NCBI RefSeq assembly: GCF_003224335.1
Contig: NZ_QKLF01000005.1
Coordinates: forward strand, 248,001-312,000
Origin: Curtobacterium sp. MCJR17_055
GTDB taxonomy: Bacteria; Actinomycetota; Actinomycetes; Actinomycetales; Microbacteriaceae
Direction: 5' to 3'
DNA length: 64,000 bases
The position numbers were made by a program, and so were the translations under genes. Shown here piece after piece: positions 55,946-64,000 of this stretch. Positions within the stretch are counted from its first letter, which is position 1. Every line of letters begins with the position of its first letter. The notes under the pieces are model-generated. The model was not told the origin of the DNA, made no database searches, and worked only from the letters and a program-made list of their open reading frames with translations.

Positions 55946-56073
55946 AGTTGTTCCGAGGTCCACGGTAGCGAGTCGGGCGGCGTGGAGGCGGGACATCCGC
56001 TCCGGCGCGTCCGGCGTGTCGAGGATATGCCCCGGCACCGACGGCCGTCGAGGGTCGACCCGCTCCGGAGCGC

Positions 56074-56778
56074 TCACGAGTCGAGCCGACCGATGGCCGC
56101 TCGGATGAGTGACGAACGGATGACCTCGAGGTGTCCGGCGATCTCCCGGGCGAGTTCGAGCGCCTTGGCGCGCGAGGTGGCGTCACCCCGCCGCGACACC
56201 GGCATGAGTGCGGACTCGATGAGCCCGACCTCCCGCTCGGCGGTCGCGCGGAAGGTGCGCAGGTGTCGCGGCTCGATCCCGGAGCGCTGGAGCTCGACGA
56301 GGGCCTTGAGGACGCCGACGGACTCTTCCCCGTAGGAGTCCGCCGCGGGGAGCAGGGACGACGAGACCGCGTCCCCCACGAGCATCGGGGACGCTCCGGC
56401 CACGCGCTGGAGTTCGTCGCGCGAGTACCGCCGTTCCCGCCCGAGCATGGACGGACGGGGCACGTCCCCACCGCCCGGCAGCGTCGGCTCGCGGCCGGCG
56501 TCGAGGTCGGCGAGGTACTCCTTGATGACCTTGAGCGGGAGGTAGTGGTCCCGCTGCAGGCCGAGCACGATCCGGAGTCGGTCGACGTCGGCCGGCGAGA
56601 ACTTCCGGTACCCGCTCTGCGTCCGGACCGGGGTGACCAGCTCGCGTTCCTCGAGGAACCGCAGCTTCGAGCTGGACAGGTCCGGGAAGTCCGGCTTCAG
56701 CCGCGCCAGCACCTGCCCGATCGTGAGCAGGTCCGGTGCCGGCGACACCGCCCGCGCCGCAGCGGAGCGGGGTGCCAC
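56074..56778 (-). CDS. ftsR: MerR-family regulator FtsR (Rv1828-like)
   Basis: A 234-residue regulator with the winged helix at about 15-85 (LLTIGQVLARLKPDFPDLSSSKLRFLEERELVTP, then GYRKFSPADVDRLRIVLGLQRDHYLPLKVIKEYL) and a C-terminal helical region. The orthologue in Corynebacterium glutamicum activates ftsZ; the M. tuberculosis gene is Rv1828. The start GTG overlaps the FHA stop TAG by one base, so the two genes are translated together. The long N-terminal open frame upstream is the FHA gene in another frame. The effector is unknown. Confidence 0.92.
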   Translation of the reverse strand: MAPRSAAARAVSPAPDLLTIGQVLARLKPDFPDLSSSKLRFLEERELVTPVRTQSGYRKFSPADVDRLRIVLGLQRDHYLPLKVIKEYLADLDAGREPTLPGGGDVPRPSMLGRERRYSRDELQRVAGASPMLVGDAVSSSLLPAADSYGEESVGVLKALVELQRSGIEPRHLRTFRATAEREVGLIESALMPVSRRGDATSRAKALELAREIAGHLEVIRSSLIRAAIGRLDS

Positions 56779-57254
56779 TACGCGTTCGCCAGGCGCGCCA
56801 GGTCGACCCGGGAGGCGTAGAACGTCAGGCGGAACTTGCCGACCTGGACTTCCGACCCGTCGACGAGGAGCGCTTCGTCGATGCGCACACCGTCGAAGTA
56901 CGTCCCGTTGAGGGAACCGAGGTCCTGCACGCTGAAGGACGTCCCGCGGCGGATGAAGTCCGCGTGCTTGCGGGACACCGTCACGTCGTCGAGGAAGATG
57001 TCGGCGTCGGGGTGCCGCCCGGCCGTCGTGACGTCGGAGTCGAGGAGGAACCGTGCTCCGACGTTCGGACCGCGTCGGACGACGAGCAGCGCCGACCCCG
57101 ACGGCAGCGCCGAGATCGCGTCGCGTTCTTCCGCGGAGACTCCGGCCTCGGGCGTGAGCGCCGCGGCGTTCTCCATGCTGAAGGTCAGCGTGGTGTCGAC
57201 CAGCCGCTGCTCCGGGGTTCGTCGTCCCGGCTGCGGGACCACTGGATCTGGCAT
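56778..57254 (-). CDS. garA: FHA-domain protein GarA/OdhI-like
   Basis: A 158-residue cytoplasmic protein with a C-terminal forkhead-associated domain (about 55-145) that binds phosphothreonine: the conserved residues appear in TTAGRHPDADI, VSRKHADF and LGSLNGTYFD. The N-terminus contains the kinase site DTTLTF (T21/T22), which corresponds to the ETTS site of GarA/OdhI. In relatives, the unphosphorylated protein inhibits 2-oxoglutarate dehydrogenase and phosphorylation by PASTA kinases relieves this. The ATG has GGAGG 6 nt upstream. It starts the garA-ftsR unit. Confidence 0.95.
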   Translation of the reverse strand: MPDPVVPQPGRRTPEQRLVDTTLTFSMENAAALTPEAGVSAEERDAISALPSGSALLVVRRGPNVGARFLLDSDVTTAGRHPDADIFLDDVTVSRKHADFIRRGTSFSVQDLGSLNGTYFDGVRIDEALLVDGSEVQVGKFRLTFYASRVDLARLANA

Positions 57255-57328
57255 CGTGGACCTCCTCCTCTTGGTCGCCCAGCGTATCGGAAACCAGCCG
57301 GTCGGCGAGAGCCCCGTCCACAGGGGAC

Positions 57329-57366
57329 ACAGGAGGCTCCCCGCCGACCGGCGGGGAGCCTCCTGT
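57329..57366 (-). terminator. Terminator after the GH18 gene
   Basis: A perfect 17-bp stem (57329-57345 with 57350-57366) closes on GACC. Its arm ACAGGAGGCTCC resembles the recurrent GGAGGCCC terminator arms. It is 25 nt after the stop of the GH18-like gene; the garA promoter must lie between. Confidence 0.85.
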
Positions 57367-57391
57367 CCGGTGACTGTCGGACCGCGACCCG

Positions 57392-58975
57392 TCAGCGCGT
57401 CGCGCCCTCCGGGGCTGCCTTCCCGGCGCGGACGTCCTGCAGGATCTCCTTCACCTCGGCGTCCTTCAGGCGGGTCCACGGCGAGCCGTCCGGGTCGCTC
57501 GTGGACGCCTCGGGGCTCTCGCCGGTGTTCCACCACTTGGCCTGGTATGGCGTGCCGTCGAACAGGACCCGGTCGCCCGTGTCGTACGCCGCTGTCCCGG
57601 ACCACCCCGCGTAGGTGCCCTTCGGCAGCGTGAGCGGTGCGACCGGCTTCTCCCCCGCGAGCACCGGGCCGACGAGCTGCCACGGCGTCTCGTACGCGCT
57701 GAGCACGGCGTCGTCGGGCAGGTCGCCCGAGGTCCACCACTTCGCCTCGTAGACGTTGCGGTGCCAGACGATCTTCGTGCCCTCGAGGTAGGAGGCCTCG
57801 TCGTCCCACACCGGGTACGGGCTCGTCGACGGGTCGTCGGTCGGCTGCACGGTCGAGGACGGCTCGGCCTTCGTGACGTCGCCCGAGGCCGCGACGATGC
57901 CGCCGCCGAAGCCCTTGCCGAGCACGTCGGCGAAGAGCACACCGTCCTGGTCCACGCCCGAGCAGGAGTTCGACACGGTGGAGAGGTTGACGTAGTTCGA
58001 GCCGCACGTGGTGTCGCGGTTCAGCGACCACATCGACATCCGTCCGAGGCCCTGCTGCTTCGCCCAGGCGTTGAGCTTCCGGGCGTCGGTCAGCGAGAAG
58101 ACCTCGTCCTGCACGTCGTTCTGCCCGATCATCGGGGTGGCGCCGACCTTGTGCCACAGGGTCCGGTCGCCGAGCGGCGTCCCGGCACGCGTGTAGAGGA
58201 TGCCGAGCTGCCGCTTGACCTGCTGCAGCGTCTCGACCGATGCCGAGTACATGCTCTGGCTCGAGCCCTTGCTCGCGCCGTAGTCCATCGTCATCGCGTT
58301 GACGCCGGCCAGGTCGACCCCGGCACGCAGGAACTGCGCGACCGCCCGGGTGCCGTCCGCGGTGAGCCCGCCGGGTGCGGCCGGCAGCGTCAGCCACACC
58401 GCGAGGGGGTGCCCGGCGGCGCGGCGCTGCTCCTGCAGGTCGGCGACCGCTGCCGCACGGCGCTTGCCGGCGTCGGCCTTCGTCAGGTCGTCGCTCTCGA
58501 TGTCGAAGTCGACGGTCGAGACGTCGTACCGCTTCACGACGCTCTGGTACGCCGAGACGAGCTTGCTCCGGTCGGTGCAGGTCGTCGCGAGTTCGTCGTT
58601 GGCGAGCCCGCCGAACGACACCGCGACCGCGCCCTTCTGCTGCTCGAGTCGGGCGATGCGCCGGTCGAGGTCGAGCTGGTCGCCCGCTTCCTGCAGTCCG
58701 TACGCCGCGCCCCACGTCGGCGTGCACGCCTCGTCGTGGTCGGCGACCACGAAGGACAGCATGACGTCGCGGCCCGCGGTCGACTTGACGTCCTCGAACG
58801 GGAACGTCGGGGTGACGGTGACGTCGGTGTAGGCGGCGAACCAGGGCTTCACCGTCTCGGCGGCCTGGGCGCTCTGCCAGCGGTCCAGCCCGGCGTAGCC
58901 TCCGGCTGCGACCGCGAGGGCCACCGCGGCGGCCACGGTCACGCGGATCGGGGACAGTCGTCGTGTGGTGCTCAT
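57392..58975 (-). CDS. Secreted GH18-like protein with carbohydrate-binding modules
   Basis: A 527-residue protein with a signal sequence or signal anchor (about 10-38: VTVAAAVALAVAAGGYAGL) and a chitinase-like TIM barrel. The family 18 motif is TVDFDIE (D156, D158, E160), with the catalytic Glu present. NAMTMDYG and GRMSMWSLNRD are further barrel strands. The C-terminus has two small chitin-binding (CBM5/12-type) modules around YLEGTKIVWHRNVYEAKWWT and DRVLFDGTPYQAKWWN. It starts 2 nt after the GT2 synthase stop, so both are one operon; it probably acts on the polymer made by that enzyme. The first Asp of the usual motif is Ser. Confidence 0.88.
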   Translation of the reverse strand: MSTTRRLSPIRVTVAAAVALAVAAGGYAGLDRWQSAQAAETVKPWFAAYTDVTVTPTFPFEDVKSTAGRDVMLSFVVADHDEACTPTWGAAYGLQEAGDQLDLDRRIARLEQQKGAVAVSFGGLANDELATTCTDRSKLVSAYQSVVKRYDVSTVDFDIESDDLTKADAGKRRAAAVADLQEQRRAAGHPLAVWLTLPAAPGGLTADGTRAVAQFLRAGVDLAGVNAMTMDYGASKGSSQSMYSASVETLQQVKRQLGILYTRAGTPLGDRTLWHKVGATPMIGQNDVQDEVFSLTDARKLNAWAKQQGLGRMSMWSLNRDTTCGSNYVNLSTVSNSCSGVDQDGVLFADVLGKGFGGGIVAASGDVTKAEPSSTVQPTDDPSTSPYPVWDDEASYLEGTKIVWHRNVYEAKWWTSGDLPDDAVLSAYETPWQLVGPVLAGEKPVAPLTLPKGTYAGWSGTAAYDTGDRVLFDGTPYQAKWWNTGESPEASTSDPDGSPWTRLKDAEVKEILQDVRAGKAAPEGATR

Positions 58976-58977
58976 GG

Positions 58978-61344
58978 TCAGGCCGCCGTCTTCTCGTCGT
59001 GGTGCACGGTGTCGTGCCGGGTCGCCAGGTGTTCCGGCATGGTGGTGCCGCGCTGGCCGAAGTACAGCACCGAGCGCCAGTCCTCGGTCGCGGGCACGGG
59101 CTCGGGGACCAGGCCGCGCCGGGCCGCCTTCGCGGAGAGACGGGCCTCCTTGCGGGCCGCCCGGCGTGCGGCGCGGGCGGACGGGTCGTAGAACATCCAC
59201 CCGGTCGCCCAGAGGAAGACGTCGACCACGGAGTTCCAGACACCGATGTAGGCGACGATCGCGTACGTGGCGAGCAGGGCGTTGAACGCGGCGAACGTGG
59301 CGTTGCCCCAGTTCTCGGCGCCGAAGTCACGGACGAAGGTGAACACCGAGAAGGCGACGATCGCGTACGGCGCGAGGACGTAGAGCGCGGGCGAGGCCGT
59401 GCGGTCCCGGACCTTCGGCGTGCGGGCGAACGGGATCTTCTTCGCGGTGAGCGCCTGCTGGATGCTCTTGAGCACCCCGGCGACGTTCACCGGCATGAGG
59501 ATGAGGTTGAACCCGTAGATGCGGAGGATGTCGGTGCGCTTGTACCCGCAGTACTTCAGGTCGCTCGCGAAGAGCCAGAAGTACGGCAGCGCGGCGAGGA
59601 GCACCATCGGGCTGAGCAGCCGGGAGTCGTACGGGTAGGCCAGCAGGAAGATGAGCCCGAGCGAGCCCCACGCGATCGACGCCATGTAGTTCACGCGGAG
59701 CGCCATCTCGACCACGCTGACGCGCTCCCCGCGGGCCTTGCGCTCGCGTACCTGGCGGATGTACTTCGGCAGGATGAGCAGCCCGCCGTTGGCCCAGCGG
59801 CGGCGCTGCACGATGAGCGAGCCGAAGTCCGGCGGGGTGGCGCTGTAGGACAGTCGCTCCGGGTAGTTCACGAGCGTCCAGCCGTGCATGCCGAGGTCGA
59901 CGCTCGACTCGGTGTCCTCGATGACCGTGCGGTCCTGCACGTAGCGCTTGACCTCGAAGCCGCCGACGGTCTCGGTCTCCTCGATGTCGCGGAGGGCCCG
60001 GGTGCGGATGACGGCGTTCGCGCCGACCCAGAAGGTGGCGCCGTACTTCGACATGCCCTGGTGCAGGATGTGCTGGATGTCGGTCGTGGCACCGGCCAGG
60101 CGCTCGATGCGGGTGGCCGCACCGCGGAACGACGAGTACGGGGTCTGGGTGACGGCGACGTTCGCGTTCTCGGGCTGCTCGAGGAAGTAGACCAGGCGCA
60201 GGCAGTAGTCGCGCAGGAGCACCGAGTCGGCGTCGAGCGTCAGGACGTAGTCGGAGGCGGGGACGACCAGGTCGGCCTCGGCCGGGTCCGCGACGGTGCG
60301 GAGGACCGTGCCCGATGCGGTCTCCTCGTACCGGTAGGCGCCGCCGAGCAGGCCGAGGTAGGAGTTCAGGTTCATCGCCTTGTTCGCCTCGTGCGAGAGG
60401 TTCGCGTAGCGCTTCCGCTCGAAGGTGGTGATCTCGGCGGTGAACGTCCAGGTGAGCCGGCGCTGCAGTTCGACCGCACGGGCCGAGGTCACGTCGGTGA
60501 CCTCGCGGTCGCCGGCGTCGGTGATGGCGGCGTCGAGTGCTTCGGCGGTCAGGCGGAACTCGTCGGCCAGGCCCACGAGGACCTGGTCGTGGAAGAAGTG
60601 GTCCACGTGGTCGGCGATGCCGTGCTCGCGTGCGTGCCGGCGGAGCCAGGCGTCGGCCCAGCGGTGGTGCGCGACCAGGGTGCGGAGGGCCGCCACGGAG
60701 GCCATCGGCGCCTGCTCGGCCTCGATCTCGGCGAAGAACAGGGCTTCGCGGAAGCGGTGGGACGGGGCCGCGAGCTGCGCCTGGATGGACGCCGCCACGG
60801 CGCGAGTGCGCTCGAGCTTCGCGGCGGTCTCCGGGTCGGTGGGGAACGGGTCGTCGTCGACGAGCAGGACGACGCGGAGGGACGGGTACTCCTGCAGGGC
60901 GGCGGACCAGAGGGTGGTCGCGACGACGTCCGGCTCCTCGGCGTAGCTCGGCACGAGGACGGTCAGCGGCGACCCGTGTCCCTCGGCGAAGTGCCGGTCG
61001 AGTTCCGCACGCGGGACCCGGACGTGGGTCGCGAAGCGCTCGAGGGCTCCCTGGCGGGCGACCAGGTGCATGAGGGCGGAGAAGGTGAGGAAGGTGACGA
61101 CGACTAAGTACGAAACGGCCTCGGTGGTGAACCGGAAGCTCTCGGTGCCGTAGTCCAGGAACTGTCGGATCACCGTGTAGACGAGGTAGGCGAGCCAGAA
61201 GGCGATCGTCAGGATGATGGCGACACGGCCGGAGACGAGCTTCCGGTCGGAGGGGCGAGCGTGGATGGTGTCGAGCGGCCGGGTCCGCCGCTCGGCCCCC
61301 CACTGTCGACGGCGCATCGGGGCGTCGTCCAGCTGTTCGGGCAT
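58978..61344 (-). CDS. Membrane GT2 glycosyltransferase, processive polysaccharide synthase type
   Basis: A 788-residue membrane enzyme that probably polymerises a beta-linked polysaccharide from a UDP-sugar. Two helices lie at about 40-60 and 76-98. Catalytic motifs are LLVDDDP (about 161-166), DADS (371-374), IEDTES with the base Asp (about 475-480) and the processivity motif QRRRW (513-517); further helices follow at about 545-720. A 200-residue insertion with a helical content separates the first and second motifs, which is unusual. The C-terminus is basic. The ATG has GAAGG 6 nt upstream. The polymer is unknown; the GH18 partner hints at amino-sugar units. Confidence 0.9.
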   Translation of the reverse strand: MPEQLDDAPMRRRQWGAERRTRPLDTIHARPSDRKLVSGRVAIILTIAFWLAYLVYTVIRQFLDYGTESFRFTTEAVSYLVVVTFLTFSALMHLVARQGALERFATHVRVPRAELDRHFAEGHGSPLTVLVPSYAEEPDVVATTLWSAALQEYPSLRVVLLVDDDPFPTDPETAAKLERTRAVAASIQAQLAAPSHRFREALFFAEIEAEQAPMASVAALRTLVAHHRWADAWLRRHAREHGIADHVDHFFHDQVLVGLADEFRLTAEALDAAITDAGDREVTDVTSARAVELQRRLTWTFTAEITTFERKRYANLSHEANKAMNLNSYLGLLGGAYRYEETASGTVLRTVADPAEADLVVPASDYVLTLDADSVLLRDYCLRLVYFLEQPENANVAVTQTPYSSFRGAATRIERLAGATTDIQHILHQGMSKYGATFWVGANAVIRTRALRDIEETETVGGFEVKRYVQDRTVIEDTESSVDLGMHGWTLVNYPERLSYSATPPDFGSLIVQRRRWANGGLLILPKYIRQVRERKARGERVSVVEMALRVNYMASIAWGSLGLIFLLAYPYDSRLLSPMVLLAALPYFWLFASDLKYCGYKRTDILRIYGFNLILMPVNVAGVLKSIQQALTAKKIPFARTPKVRDRTASPALYVLAPYAIVAFSVFTFVRDFGAENWGNATFAAFNALLATYAIVAYIGVWNSVVDVFLWATGWMFYDPSARAARRAARKEARLSAKAARRGLVPEPVPATEDWRSVLYFGQRGTTMPEHLATRHDTVHHDEKTAA

Positions 61345-61638
61345 GCTGTCCTTCGTTCGTACCGGACCAGTGGCCGTCGGGTGTGGCCGCTGTCGGGAGT
61401 CCGGTGTTCGTGGACGACGGTACGGCGACCGTGCGCCCGGAGCGGACCCCCGGACGGGGGGTTCTGACCCCCTTCTGCGGGATACCGCAAGCGTGCGCGC
61501 GGACCCGCATCCGGGGGTGGTCCCGGCGAGTCCGACCGTCGCCTGCGCCCCGCCTGGAGGCCCGGTGCACGTCCGTCGGGAGCGCTGCGGTACACGCTCG
61601 GTCGCGCCCGTCCGACGAGCTGTGCGGGGTGCGCTGGC
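61345..61638. other. Intergenic region with the GT2 promoter
   Basis: No gene, terminator or clear repeat is visible here. The region lies between the FecCD gene end and the GT2 synthase start and must hold the promoter of the GT2-GH18 operon. Runs such as CCCCCGGACGGGGGG (about 61443) could form a short hairpin. Confidence 0.4.
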
Positions 61639-62676
61639 TCAGCGCCCGCGGGCGAGCAGCCAGAGCAGGTACGGCGCTCCGACGACCCCGGTGACGACCC
61701 CGACCGGCAGCGTGACCCCGGGCAGGGCGAACTGCGCGACCAGGTCGGAGCCGAGGGTCACGACCGCACCGACGGCGGCGGCCGGGCCGAGGGCGGGGCG
61801 TCCGCCACCGACGAGCCTCCTGGCGATCGGCGCTGCCATGAGCGCGACGAACGACACCGGGCCGGCGGTGGCGACCGCCGCCGCGGTGAGGAGGACGGCG
61901 GTGAGGAGCAGCAGCACCTTGGCCCGGTCGGGTCGGAGGCCGAGCGAGGCCGCGACCTCGTCGCCGAGGGAGAGGACACCGAGACGGGGCGACTGCAGGA
62001 GCGCGAGCACCATCAGGACGACGAAGCCGACGAGCAGCGCACCGACGACGGTGCGGTCGACCGCGTTGAGGCTGCCGGAGAGCCACAGGAGTGCCGTCCC
62101 CGCCTGCTGCACGCTCCCGCTCGTCAGGAGCCACCCGGTGATGCTCAGGGCGACCGCGCCGACACCGACCCCGACGAGGACCACCCGGTTCCCGGTGATC
62201 CCCCGGCGCCAGGCGAGCACGGCGATGAGCACCGCGACCGCGACCGCGCCGACGAGCACGACGCCGAACAGGGCGACACCCGAGGCGCCGAACAGCACGA
62301 TCGCGACGAGACCCGAGGCGCTCGCCCCGGACGTGATGCCGATGATGTCCGGACTCGCGATGGGGTTGCGGACGACGCTCTGCACGATCGCGCCGGCGGT
62401 GCCGAGGCTCGCCCCGACGAGCAGCGCGGCGAGGACCCGCGGCCCGCGCAGCTGTCCGAGCACGAAGTCCGAGACCGCGTCACCCCGCCCGAGCAGACCG
62501 TCGAGGACCTGCACGGGCGACAGCGGGATCTCGCCGACACCGAGGCCGACGAGCACGAGGCCGAGCAGCACGACGAGCGCGGCGACGAGCACGAGGAGCT
62601 CCCGCCGCGCGGTCCCGCCCCGACGGCGGACGGCGTCGCCGGTGGCCGGTGCACTCTCGGTCGGCGTGGTGCTCAC
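61639..62676 (-). CDS. FecCD-family ABC transporter permease (FepG-like)
   Basis: A 345-residue permease of the iron-siderophore/cobalamin import type with about nine helices. Family features include VRNPIASPDIIGITSGAS near the first third and LLWLSGSLNAV, GDEVAASLGL (the coupling loop contacting the ATPase) and the C-terminal GVVGAPYLLWLL. It overlaps the second permease gene by 4 nt, so both make one heterodimer. The ATPase and binding protein are not in the visible sequence. The gene is the last of this minus-strand unit. Confidence 0.93.
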   Translation of the reverse strand: MSTTPTESAPATGDAVRRRGGTARRELLVLVAALVVLLGLVLVGLGVGEIPLSPVQVLDGLLGRGDAVSDFVLGQLRGPRVLAALLVGASLGTAGAIVQSVVRNPIASPDIIGITSGASASGLVAIVLFGASGVALFGVVLVGAVAVAVLIAVLAWRRGITGNRVVLVGVGVGAVALSITGWLLTSGSVQQAGTALLWLSGSLNAVDRTVVGALLVGFVVLMVLALLQSPRLGVLSLGDEVAASLGLRPDRAKVLLLLTAVLLTAAAVATAGPVSFVALMAAPIARRLVGGGRPALGPAAAVGAVVTLGSDLVAQFALPGVTLPVGVVTGVVGAPYLLWLLARGR

Positions 62677-63707
62677 AGGCCCCGCACCACCCGCGACCGG
62701 ACCAGCGCGATGAAGACCGGCGCACCGATGAGCGCCGTGACGATGCCGACCTGGAGCTCCCCCGGGTAGGCGACGACCCTGCCGATGACGTCGGCGACGA
62801 GCAGGAGGGCCGGCGCGACGACCGCGGACAGGAGGATCGTCCAGCGGTGGTCGGGTCCGGACAGGCGCCGGACGGCGTGCGGGACGGCGAGGCCGACGAA
62901 GGCGATCGGTCCGGCTGCGGCGACCGCGGACCCGGCGAGCAGCACCGTCACGATGGCCCCGACCGCGCGCACGAGCACCACGCGTTGGCCCAGGGAGGCC
63001 GCGAGTTCGTCGCCGAGCGCGAGGGTGTTCAGCGAACGACCGAGCCCGACCGCGACGACGAGCCCGAGGACCACCGGCGCGACGACCACACCCGCTGTGC
63101 CGAGGTCCCCGCCCGCGAGCGCGCCGACCTGCCAGAAGCGCAGCTGGTCGAGCAGGGACGCGTTCGTCACGAGCACCGCGGTGGTGATCGAGGAGAGGGC
63201 GGCGGCGGTGACGGCGCCGGACAGCGCGAGGCCGACCGGGGTGAGGCCACCGCGGGCGACCGCGGCGATGCCGTAGACGAGCAGGGCGGCGAGGGCGGCT
63301 CCGGCGAACGCGAACGGCAGGTACGTGGCGGTCCCGCTGACACCGAACACGGCGATGCCCACGACGACGGCCAGGGCGGCCCCCGCGTTGATGCCGAGGA
63401 TGCTCGGGTCGGCGAGCGGGTTGCGGGTGACCCCCTGCATGACGGCGCCGGCGACCCCGAGTGCGGCGCCGGCGAGGAGCCCGACGACGGTCCGCGGCAG
63501 CCGGTTGCCGAGCACGATGAGGCCGGTCTCGTCGTCGCGGCCCGGGTGCGCGAGGGTGTCGAGGACGACGCCGAGCGGGATCGGTCGGCTCCCGACGGCG
63601 ATGCTCAGGGCGCAGGCGACGGCCAGCGCGACGACCGCGAGGACGACGGCCAGCACGAGCCGGGACGCGGGCGCGGGTGCGGGAGGCACGACGGATCGGG
63701 GACGCAT
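62673..63707 (-). CDS. FecCD-family ABC transporter permease (FepD-like)
   Basis: A 344-residue permease with about nine helices, the partner of the next gene. Family features are VMQGVTRNPLADPSILGINAGA, LSGAVTAAALSS, the coupling loop GDELAASLGQ and the C-terminal LIGAPVFIALV. The ATG at 63707 lies only about 10 nt from a possible -10/iron box, TTAGGCT. It is divergent from the partial gene at the window end. The substrate is probably a ferric siderophore, from family membership only. Confidence 0.93.
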   Translation of the reverse strand: MRPRSVVPPAPAPASRLVLAVVLAVVALAVACALSIAVGSRPIPLGVVLDTLAHPGRDDETGLIVLGNRLPRTVVGLLAGAALGVAGAVMQGVTRNPLADPSILGINAGAALAVVVGIAVFGVSGTATYLPFAFAGAALAALLVYGIAAVARGGLTPVGLALSGAVTAAALSSITTAVLVTNASLLDQLRFWQVGALAGGDLGTAGVVVAPVVLGLVVAVGLGRSLNTLALGDELAASLGQRVVLVRAVGAIVTVLLAGSAVAAAGPIAFVGLAVPHAVRRLSGPDHRWTILLSAVVAPALLLVADVIGRVVAYPGELQVGIVTALIGAPVFIALVRSRVVRGL

Positions 63708-63719
63708 GGGAGGTGCGGC

Positions 63720-63730
63720 GAGCCTAACCG
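63720..63730 (-). promoter_or_regulatory. Possible DtxR/IdeR half site before the FecCD genes
   Basis: The minus strand reads GGTTAGGCT at this point, half of the 19-bp DtxR/IdeR box TTAGGTTAGSCTAACCTAA. It overlaps a possible -10 region of the permease operon. The other half is not conserved, so regulation by iron is tentative. Confidence 0.3.
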
Positions 63731-63881
63731 ATCGCCGGCATGCCGCGGAGACCGGCGTCCGGCGACTCCCGAGCGGGTGCTCGGCCGGGCCTCGGGTGGT
63801 TCATAGGACGGTCATGGGCAGCGGGCCTGTACTGGTCCCCATCGACGGCCGACCGGGCCGTGCGGACGACCGGAGAGCACC

Positions 63882-64000
63882 ATGAACGAGACCCCGACCC
63901 CAGCCGCGGACGATGCCGGACAGCAGCAGGCACCGGCGTGGGAGCCGCCGCACGCGGACCCGTCGACGCTCCGCGCAGCGCACGCCTTCGACGGCTCGGG
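63882..64000 (+). CDS. Start of an unknown gene, 3' end outside window
   Basis: An ATG at 63882 has CGGAGAG 5 nt upstream and opens a frame that runs to the window edge. The 39 visible residues (MNETPTPAADDAGQQQAPAW then EPPHADPSTLRAAHAFDGSG) are hydrophilic and rich in Ala, Pro and Asp, like a flexible N-terminal tail. I recognise no family. It is divergent from the permease genes; a link to siderophore use is possible but not shown. Confidence 0.5.
   Translation, partial: MNETPTPAADDAGQQQAPAWEPPHADPSTLRAAHAFDGS

Noticed and set aside
63708..63881. Full DtxR/IdeR operator
   Set aside because: Only one half site, GGTTAGGCT, is recognisable, so I listed it as a weak element rather than an operator.

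Overview
This 64 kb window is high-GC chromosomal DNA from an actinobacterium, most probably a member of the Microbacteriaceae and perhaps Curtobacterium. The evidence is the G/C-rich third codon positions, the actinobacterial aa3 oxidase subunit IV, the DUF3040 and DUF3043 proteins, Wag31, FtsR and GarA, and gene orders shared with the Mycobacterium tuberculosis dcw-to-pknL segment. The MurE protein has lost the usual diaminopimelate motif, which fits the B-type peptidoglycan known from Microbacteriaceae. The genus is an inference. I saw no rRNA, tRNA, insertion sequence, prophage or CRISPR array.

Layout. 1-9.3 kb: the 3' part of a GH15 glucosidase, a stand-alone glucose-6-phosphate dehydrogenase, the ctaC-ctaD-ctaF cytochrome oxidase operon, erpA, an M20 peptidase and a DUF3043 membrane protein. 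9.3-18.6 kb (minus strand): pyrD, nrdR, hisD, dnaE, an RluA-family pseudouridine synthase, lspA and divIVA. 18.8-36.9 kb (minus strand): the complete division and cell wall cluster mraZ-rsmH-ftsL-ftsI-murE-murF-mraY-murD-ftsW-murG-murC-ftsQ-ftsZ-yggS-sepF-yggT-divIVA, with 1-4 nt start/stop overlaps at most of the murE-ftsQ junctions. 37-48 kb: DUF3040, a polyprenyl diphosphate synthase, a Rv2175c-like protein, a LysM/lysozyme-fold secreted protein, a PASTA kinase in the pknL position, class II DAHP synthase, a PlsC acyltransferase, a ROK glucokinase and a FadD15-like ligase. 48-54 kb: a 43-residue ORF, a secreted protein of unknown function, peptide deformylase and pyruvate carboxylase. 54-57.3 kb: ParA and the merR/ftsR/garA group. 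57.4-61.3 kb: a secreted GH18-like protein paired with a membrane GT2 synthase. 61.6-64 kb: two FecCD-type permeases and the start of a gene cut by the window edge.

How the genes work together. The dcw genes make UDP-MurNAc-pentapeptide and lipid II, build the septal machinery and organise polar growth (DivIVA). MraZ probably regulates its own operon through period-10 TGGRG boxes. FtsR, encoded 35 kb away, may act on ftsZ: the same 18-bp dyad, CTCAAC-N5-STTGAAG, lies before both ftsZ and the MerR gene next to ftsR. The PASTA kinase and GarA link cell wall state to central metabolism, where pyruvate carboxylase, glucokinase and Zwf also act.

The less ordinary parts are the non-coding ones: a dispersed AGGTTC-N3-AAC repeat family at two loci 53 kb apart, several intergenic tandem triplications (two of which copy the stop-codon end of the adjacent gene), a family of near-identical GGAGGCCC terminator palindromes, and several promoters placed for leaderless mRNAs. 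Among proteins, the GH18-GT2 pair (a possible exopolysaccharide system), the altered MurE motif and the small ORF at 48.2 kb deserve attention. All functional statements come from reading the sequence and recalling family features; no database search was run.
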